Source: Dastarcus helophoroides (taxonomy: Eukaryota > Arthropoda > Insecta > Coleoptera > Bothrideridae). From it: a stretch of 64,000 bases of DNA. Below the pieces are notes generated by a model, which worked only from the letters and a program-made list of their open reading frames with translations, did not search any database and was not told the origin of the DNA. The DNA lies in assembly GCA_028583605.1 (NCBI GenBank), contig CM053333.1:28995302-29059301 (forward strand), written 5' to 3'. The position numbers and the translations under genes are program-made. Positions 58,746-64,000 of the stretch are shown piece after piece (position 1 is the first letter of the stretch; the number at the start of each line of letters is the position of its first letter).

Positions 58746-60880
58746 CAGAGAAGATTGCTTCAATTAGCATGTAGCGAAGATGTTTGCGTAATAAACAGTT
58801 AAAAGTCAGTTACAAGTCACCCAATGGAGGTTTACTCTCTTGGATACTTATACGACTGACTAACGGCTTTCAGTTGGAAGTGTATACAACCACCGTACCA
58901 TGCTAATGAGGCCAAGGAAGGCAGAAACTATTCTATGGTTGCGGTTGTACATGTTTTCAATTTTAAGCATGTTTAACCGTTTAATTACAGAACATTTAAT
59001 TGGTTATTTGTCATACCTACAATAGTTATATATACATTAAGTTTACTCATCAATATTATTAAAACAAGTAATGACAAGATGTTTTTCTAAGTTATCTACA
59101 GAAAATGATTTCCTTTATCACTCAAAATATTTTTATATACCCAAAAACTTCTCTGAACATCAACTGAAGTGATTGGTAAGTATTTTAAATTAATTAATTT
59201 AATGAAATTAAATTAATTAATTTTAATTAGCATCATTGTTAACATTTTCTGTTCTAGTCACTATTTGATTGACCTTGGCTAAAAGTTTAAATCCTTTCGT
59301 TTTTATTCAGTACTGTGTCTAGCTTCCTGGACACAAGTTTACCTACACAGCACTTGACTGAAATTACAGATGTTTGAAAATTTTCTAGTAACTCAATGAA
59401 TTTCGTAGTGGCAATCCTTTAGTTTGCAATTTCTGTAAGGTGGGATTTACAAATGAATAGTTGGCTTTAATAAAGGCTAATAGCCAATTTTGAAGGCCCT
59501 TTTATTTATTTACTTTAATTTTTGTTGAAAATAAACTCTTTCCGAGAAAATTATATTAACTTTTTATTTGTTACAAACGCAATATTAAATTTTATAATTT
59601 TCAAATTTAGTATACGTTTTTAATTAATTTGATACATGATATGTCATATTTCAACTGTGGCAAAGTAAGCTAAATAAGATATAGTAGACGATATAATCGC
59701 TACAGCTGTTAATAATAAAAAATGTAGTTTTTAACAAGCAATAATTATTATTAAAAAACTAAATATATTGTAACAAACTGTATATGTTGAAATATTTATT
59801 AGTAGCAGAAACCTGTAGAATCAATTTAAATGACGTAATTCTCAAAAACATTCTAATAATTTGATTAGGGGAGATTTGCCCAGCAGGTGTCCGTTCTGGA
59901 CTTCTCTAGAAGTTCAGTATTATAAGATGGATAATCTGCATAAATATGACAATCGTTTCTAATGTTAGTTTTCTAGATATTTTTTCTAACAGGAGTAAGT
60001 TTTTAATGTTAAAATAATGTTTATAAAAATTGCCGAATATTTAAAATTTTTCAATCAAAGATTTAATAAGTTAATCACATTGGAAAACTCTAATGAGGAA
60101 ATGGGATAGCCGTTTAAAGATTTTTTTTATACAATTCAATTACATAAATACATACTATCTGCGCTCATAATCCTATCTACCTTAATACCAATTTTCCCAA
60201 TTTTTCTTTGGTTTAGTGTCTGTTGAAACTAGTTATGTTGGTTTTTAGCTTTCCAATAATGCACATTATTTAGTCGAAATGTAACTTTAAGAATTATGGC
60301 ACGTACATCGCCTCTTAATATTTTTTGTTTAAAAATAATAAATTACTATAACGCACAGCCTCTCGAATGTTTCCTCTAACCAAATTTTTAAAACATCTGT
60401 ACGTTTTCACAGAATTAGTTCATTTAAAGGGGTACAACAATTATACTACAAACAATTTTAATATTACTCAGTTTGTTAAAGTATTTTTAGTTTTTCCATC
60501 ATTTTTGTTAAATAATTAGACACTGTATGTTTATTATTAAAATTTATGGCACTTGCATGGCCTACTGTAATTTTTTTTGTTTAAAAGTAATAAATTAATT
60601 TATTTAACCCACTTTGCCACATTTGCAGTATGGCGTATCAGATATCAAATTTATCAGAAAAATACACTCAATTTACGGATTGTATGATTTAATATGGTGT
60701 CTTTCAGAAATAACAAAAATTGACAAAATTTTCTTACAAACAATTCAATTCCGGAGAAATTAACGTACGGTTTTTGATTTTTTTACACCGGACTTTAAAT
60801 AAACAGGTAACAGCTGTTTATTAAAAATGGCGATTATTAGTTTTTTCTAAATATAATGGAGTCGAGGTAGAATTCAATCA
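58746..60880. other. Gene-free stretch
   Basis: AT-rich sequence. A weak pair of similar segments lies at 60288-60350 and 60536-60600 (AATTATGGCAC, TTTTTTGTTTAAAA, TAATAAATTA). No gene supported. Confidence 0.5.
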
Positions 60881-61157
60881 CGATAGACTTATATCAGTAT
60901 GCTGAGGTTTTGACGCAAACTCGTCTCATGCGCGCAGGTTGACGTTAACTGCGAAATATAATATAAAACTGGTCATGTAACATGCGATGTCTCCGCTGAC
61001 AGGTTCCCAGTTGTCTCGACAATCGTACCGAACGGAGGTGAATTAAGTAGCTTCCCTAAGTGCGACTCTAGTCAACTTTAAGTGAAAACTTAGTGCTTTT
61101 CGGAGTTAAATTGTGTGCGTCCAGGTCCCAGGATCGTTGGTGCCACAATCTACAACG

Positions 61158-62459
61158 ATGAAGAGCGTGTTAGAGTGCAATTTGGCCGAACTTAAAGGTT
61201 TGGCCGAGTTAATAAACGAGCGCATAGCTCAAATAACTAAAGAGAACGAGGAGGCTTGCAAGATGCAAGTAGAAACATTTTCTACCCCAAAGAAAATGGC
61301 AAAGAAGAAAAGGACCGAGGAATACGACAGCGAGAAGATTGTAGGGCAAAACCGATTTGCCGCCCTACAAACCAGAGAAGAGGACCGAGAAGAAGAACCT
61401 AAACTGATAGAAGAAGAGGAAGAACAAAAAACGGAAGAACCCCCAAGGAAACGGAAAACTAACAACAAACGGACATTTACAACGAATACGACAACAGAAA
61501 AAACAACTTTACAAACAACCACAGATAACAACACGACACCGATTATTCTAAGGAATAAAGACAAATGGACAGAAATAAGCAAACACTTGAGGGAGACAAA
61601 GATAGTCTACTCAAGAGCTTCAACAACCAGAGACGGAATTAGAATCGTGCCGCAAACCGTGAACGACTACCGGAAAATGTACAAGGTATTTAAGGAGGCA
61701 AACCTTGAATTCCACACTCACCAACTAAGAGAGGAAAAATCTCTAAAAGTGGTAATACGAGGTATTCCACAAGAAACACCTGAAAAAGACGTGCACGAGG
61801 ATCTCAAGGCACAAGGATACCCGACAATGAAAGTCACACGGATGAATGGAAAAGGAGGAAAACCGGCCCCGATTGTACTTGTTGAACTGGAACGCAAGTA
61901 CAAATCGATTTACGGAATCACAAAAGTAAACGGCCTCAACATATCAATTGAGCCGCTTAAAACAAACGGAGTTATAATTCAATGTCACAGATGCCAATTG
62001 TACGGGCACATTCAAAAAAACTGCAACGCAGAATACCGGTGCATGAAGTGTGCAGGAGCACACAGCACACATCTCTGCGACAAGGAGAGAACGACCGCCG
62101 CCAAATGCGTAAACTGTGGAGGAGCACACACTGCAATTTCCAGGCAGTGTAAGAAGAGGCCCGCACAACAAACGGCAGAGACCGAAAAACCTCAACAAGT
62201 TCCCAAGACAACGGCACAAAAACCTACTGTGTCGGCCTGGGCAAAACCACTAAATTTCAAAACTGAGAAGCCTCAACAACAAGAGACACAGAAAAACAAA
62301 CCGACAACGAAACCACCGCAAAAAGAAAAAACATCTGCAAAAACCCAAATTGCAGTTATTCTAGCAGAGATGTTGATAGAATTTGCACAACTTAAGCCAA
62401 CCGAGGGTCAAGAGATCAGCTTCACCAGAAAAATTACAAAAATACTAACAACTTTTTAA
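61158..62459 (+). CDS. Jockey-type ORF1 (gag-like, PRE_C2HC and zinc knuckles)
   Basis: ORF1 proteins of this clade bind element RNA and form the ribonucleoprotein that carries ORF2. I start at the ATG at 61158; the frame is open further upstream to 61113 but only with a GTG. The 433 residues comprise a coiled-coil-prone start (MKSVLECNLAELKGLAELIN), an acidic stretch of E and K around residues 70-105, a Thr-rich linker, an RRM-like/PRE_C2HC region (KVVIRGIPQETPEKDVHEDL, APIVLVELERKYKSIYGITK), and three zinc knuckles at about residues 273-335: CHRCQLYGHIQKNC, CMKCAGAHSTHLC and CVNCGGAHTAISRQC. The tail is rich in K, P, Q and T. ORF2 begins at the next base after the stop. Confidence 0.92.
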   Translation: MKSVLECNLAELKGLAELINERIAQITKENEEACKMQVETFSTPKKMAKKKRTEEYDSEKIVGQNRFAALQTREEDREEEPKLIEEEEEQKTEEPPRKRKTNNKRTFTTNTTTEKTTLQTTTDNNTTPIILRNKDKWTEISKHLRETKIVYSRASTTRDGIRIVPQTVNDYRKMYKVFKEANLEFHTHQLREEKSLKVVIRGIPQETPEKDVHEDLKAQGYPTMKVTRMNGKGGKPAPIVLVELERKYKSIYGITKVNGLNISIEPLKTNGVIIQCHRCQLYGHIQKNCNAEYRCMKCAGAHSTHLCDKERTTAAKCVNCGGAHTAISRQCKKRPAQQTAETEKPQQVPKTTAQKPTVSAWAKPLNFKTEKPQQQETQKNKPTTKPPQKEKTSAKTQIAVILAEMLIEFAQLKPTEGQEISFTRKITKILTTF

Positions 62460-64000
62460 ATGGACACACACCAAAAAAGGCTAAGAAATCCCACCGGGCT
62501 AAAAATCATAGCCTGGAACGCAAACAGTATCACAAACAAGCTATCGGAACTGAAAGCATTCGTCGCAGAACACAAACCAGATATTGTTCTGCTCGGAGAA
62601 ACCCATTTAAGGCCGGGAAAAACGTTAAAGATTCCCAACTACTTGACCTACAGAAAAGACAGAGAAGACAAAGCAGGAGGAGGCGTGGCCGTGCTAGTAA
62701 AAATTGGCATCGAACACCACGCCCTCGAGTCAAACGGCGACAAACCTGACATCGAATATACGGGAGTGGAAATACAGCTACGACATTCAAAACTCGCACT
62801 GTACTCCGTATACTCGCCGCCCACAAAAAAGGAAATAGAAGGGGAACTTGATAAAATCTTCGACAGAAAATCACCTACTCTGATAGCAGGAGACCTCAAC
62901 GCCAAGCACAAAAACTGGCACTGCAAAGCTACAAACACAAAAGGAAACAGACTTTGGAGATACTTGGAGAACAGAAATCTAATAATCGACCCTCCACTAG
63001 AACCAACACATTATCCGGACAACTCGACGACTGCGGATATTCTCGACGTTACGGTACACAAAAACCTGACGCTCGACCTGAATGTCCAAGTCATAGAGGA
63101 ATTATCGTCAGACCACTGTCCACTTATCATCACATATGGAAATCCAAACCAATCACAGCTGTACACAAAAACCAAGATCAACTGGACAAAATTCCAACAT
63201 GAATATGTTCCACAAAAACACAACATCGAGAGCGTGAAACACCTAAATTGGGCCACCGATCAGTTCGAAAAACACATAAACCAAGCTCTCACCGCCGCAA
63301 CTACAACAACGCAGCAAAATAGGAGGCAGGAAAATTTACCAGACCAAATAGTGACGCTCATTAAACGTAAAAATGCAGCGAAGAAAACGTATCACAGAAC
63401 TTTACACCCGTCTGATAAGAATATACTAAACAGACTCACAAACGAAGTTAAAAATCTTCTGAAAGAAGAGTACAACAGTAAATGGGAAAAACACTTAGAA
63501 AGTTTTAACGAAAAGGACGAAACACCCTGGAAACTTGCCAAGAGACTGAGACAAACAAGCAGAGACTTGCCTCCGTTAAAAACAAATAACGGAAAGGCCA
63601 TTACAAACGAAGAAAAAGCCGAGGCGTTTGCAGAAATGCTGCAAAAGCAATTCAGCCCAAATCCTTCGACAGACAGAACGCACAACTTGAATATCGAAAC
63701 ACACACGGAGACCCTTCTCAACCTCGGAGAAAACTACAAATTCGACGAAGTCACCACAGAAGAGTTGAAAACGATTATTAAGAACCTAGTATCGAAAAAG
63801 TCCCCTGGTCCAGACAACATAAGGAACTTTACGATAAAAATGCTTCCGCCAGAAGCAGTAGAAGACCTCAAGAACATATGCAACGCAATCTTCAAACTTC
63901 GCGTCTATCCAAACAGATGGAAGACGGCAGAAACAATAATGATCCATAAACCAGGAAAACCGAGAAACAGCGTCGACAGCTACCGACCAATCAGCCTGCT
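62460..64000 (+). CDS. Jockey-type ORF2: APE endonuclease and reverse transcriptase (cut by window)
   Basis: The frame starts ATG at 62460, directly after the ORF1 TAA, in the same frame, and stays open to the window edge (513 codons). The apurinic-like endonuclease that nicks the target fills about residues 15-230: IIAWNANSITNKLSEL, PDIVLLGETHLRP (catalytic Glu), GGGVAVLV, YSVYSPP, LIAGDLNAKHKNW (Asp/Asn), ADILDVTV and LSSDHCPLI (catalytic Asp-His). A linker follows, then the RT start: KKSPGPDNIRNFTIKMLPPE, then TAETIMIHKPGKPR and SYRPISLL at the edge. The catalytic RT box lies outside the window. Stop-start adjacency implies reinitiation or readthrough for ORF2 translation. Confidence 0.93.
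   Translation, partial: MDTHQKRLRNPTGLKIIAWNANSITNKLSELKAFVAEHKPDIVLLGETHLRPGKTLKIPNYLTYRKDREDKAGGGVAVLVKIGIEHHALESNGDKPDIEYTGVEIQLRHSKLALYSVYSPPTKKEIEGELDKIFDRKSPTLIAGDLNAKHKNWHCKATNTKGNRLWRYLENRNLIIDPPLEPTHYPDNSTTADILDVTVHKNLTLDLNVQVIEELSSDHCPLIITYGNPNQSQLYTKTKINWTKFQHEYVPQKHNIESVKHLNWATDQFEKHINQALTAATTTTQQNRRQENLPDQIVTLIKRKNAAKKTYHRTLHPSDKNILNRLTNEVKNLLKEEYNSKWEKHLESFNEKDETPWKLAKRLRQTSRDLPPLKTNNGKAITNEEKAEAFAEMLQKQFSPNPSTDRTHNLNIETHTETLLNLGENYKFDEVTTEELKTIIKNLVSKKSPGPDNIRNFTIKMLPPEAVEDLKNICNAIFKLRVYPNRWKTAETIMIHKPGKPRNSVDSYRPISL

Larger units (their letters stand above)
60880..64000 (+). mobile_element. Jockey-clade non-LTR retrotransposon, 5' part, apparently intact
   Basis: A 5' untranslated region of roughly 250-280 bases, clearly richer in G and C than the DNA to its left, leads into two intact ORFs: gag-like ORF1 and APE-RT ORF2. 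The left boundary near 60880 is judged from composition only. The rest of ORF2 and the 3' end lie beyond the window. No stop or frameshift is seen in about 2.8 kb of coding sequence, so the copy is young and may be active. Confidence 0.85.

Noticed and set aside
61113..61157. Fifteen extra N-terminal residues of Jockey ORF1
   Set aside because: They need a GTG start; the first ATG in frame is at 61158.

Overview
This is an AT-rich animal genome window, most likely from an insect. That inference rests on the mobile-element families present: R4/Dong-type and Jockey non-LTR elements, Penelope-like elements, a DUF4817-type mariner and short TA-flanked MITEs. I could not fix the order; a beetle is only a guess. 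I found no intact host gene, no tRNA or rRNA and no CRISPR. Almost everything recognisable is a mobile element or its debris, set in unassignable AT-rich sequence.

Layout. 1-4560: two or three decayed R4/Dong-clade retrotransposon copies placed end to end around an (AAT)n tract. 6646-7270: a short TA-flanked MITE. 8205-10091: Penelope-like element (PLE) debris, with a palindromic pLTR, an RT plus GIY-YIG pseudogene on the minus strand and an opposed second RT fragment. 10092-10617: a 369-bp unit repeated about 1.4 times, with a complete hammerhead ribozyme fold in the second copy and a damaged one in the first, resembling an animal retrozyme. 11567-14530: a mariner-type transposon with about 300-bp inverted repeats, an internal 506-bp duplication, and a nested (TA)n-flanked, tail-to-tail pair of PLE 3' ends carrying a second hammerhead family. 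14640-29400: old repeats, a broken integrase-core transposase gene split by a 1-kb repeat, and a solo LTR. 30440-31425: a MITE with long inverted repeats. 36015-37770: a segmental duplication around a 15-bp minisatellite.

40211-44491: a hAT-like shell holding the best preserved R4/Dong element (40908-43869), which sits in a (TAA)n tract. 45588-46023: a small element between 41-bp direct repeats. 47501-49185: a 5'-truncated PLE with an open RT-thumb/GIY-YIG frame and a hammerhead-like tail. 52321-52464: a perfect 66-bp hairpin. 53745-58745: a family with recurring GGTCATC motifs, tandem duplications and a long inverted repeat. About 60880-64000: the 5' part of an apparently intact Jockey-clade element. 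ORF2 starts directly after the ORF1 stop, in the same frame, and runs off the window.

Together the elements show layered insertion: R4/Dong copies in TAA microsatellites, PLE tails next to TA microsatellites, and PLEs inside mariner. Three sequence-distinct hammerhead families, two of them clearly tied to PLEs, make the retrozyme-like unit at 10092-10617 the most interesting object. A PLE reverse transcriptase is a plausible partner for it.
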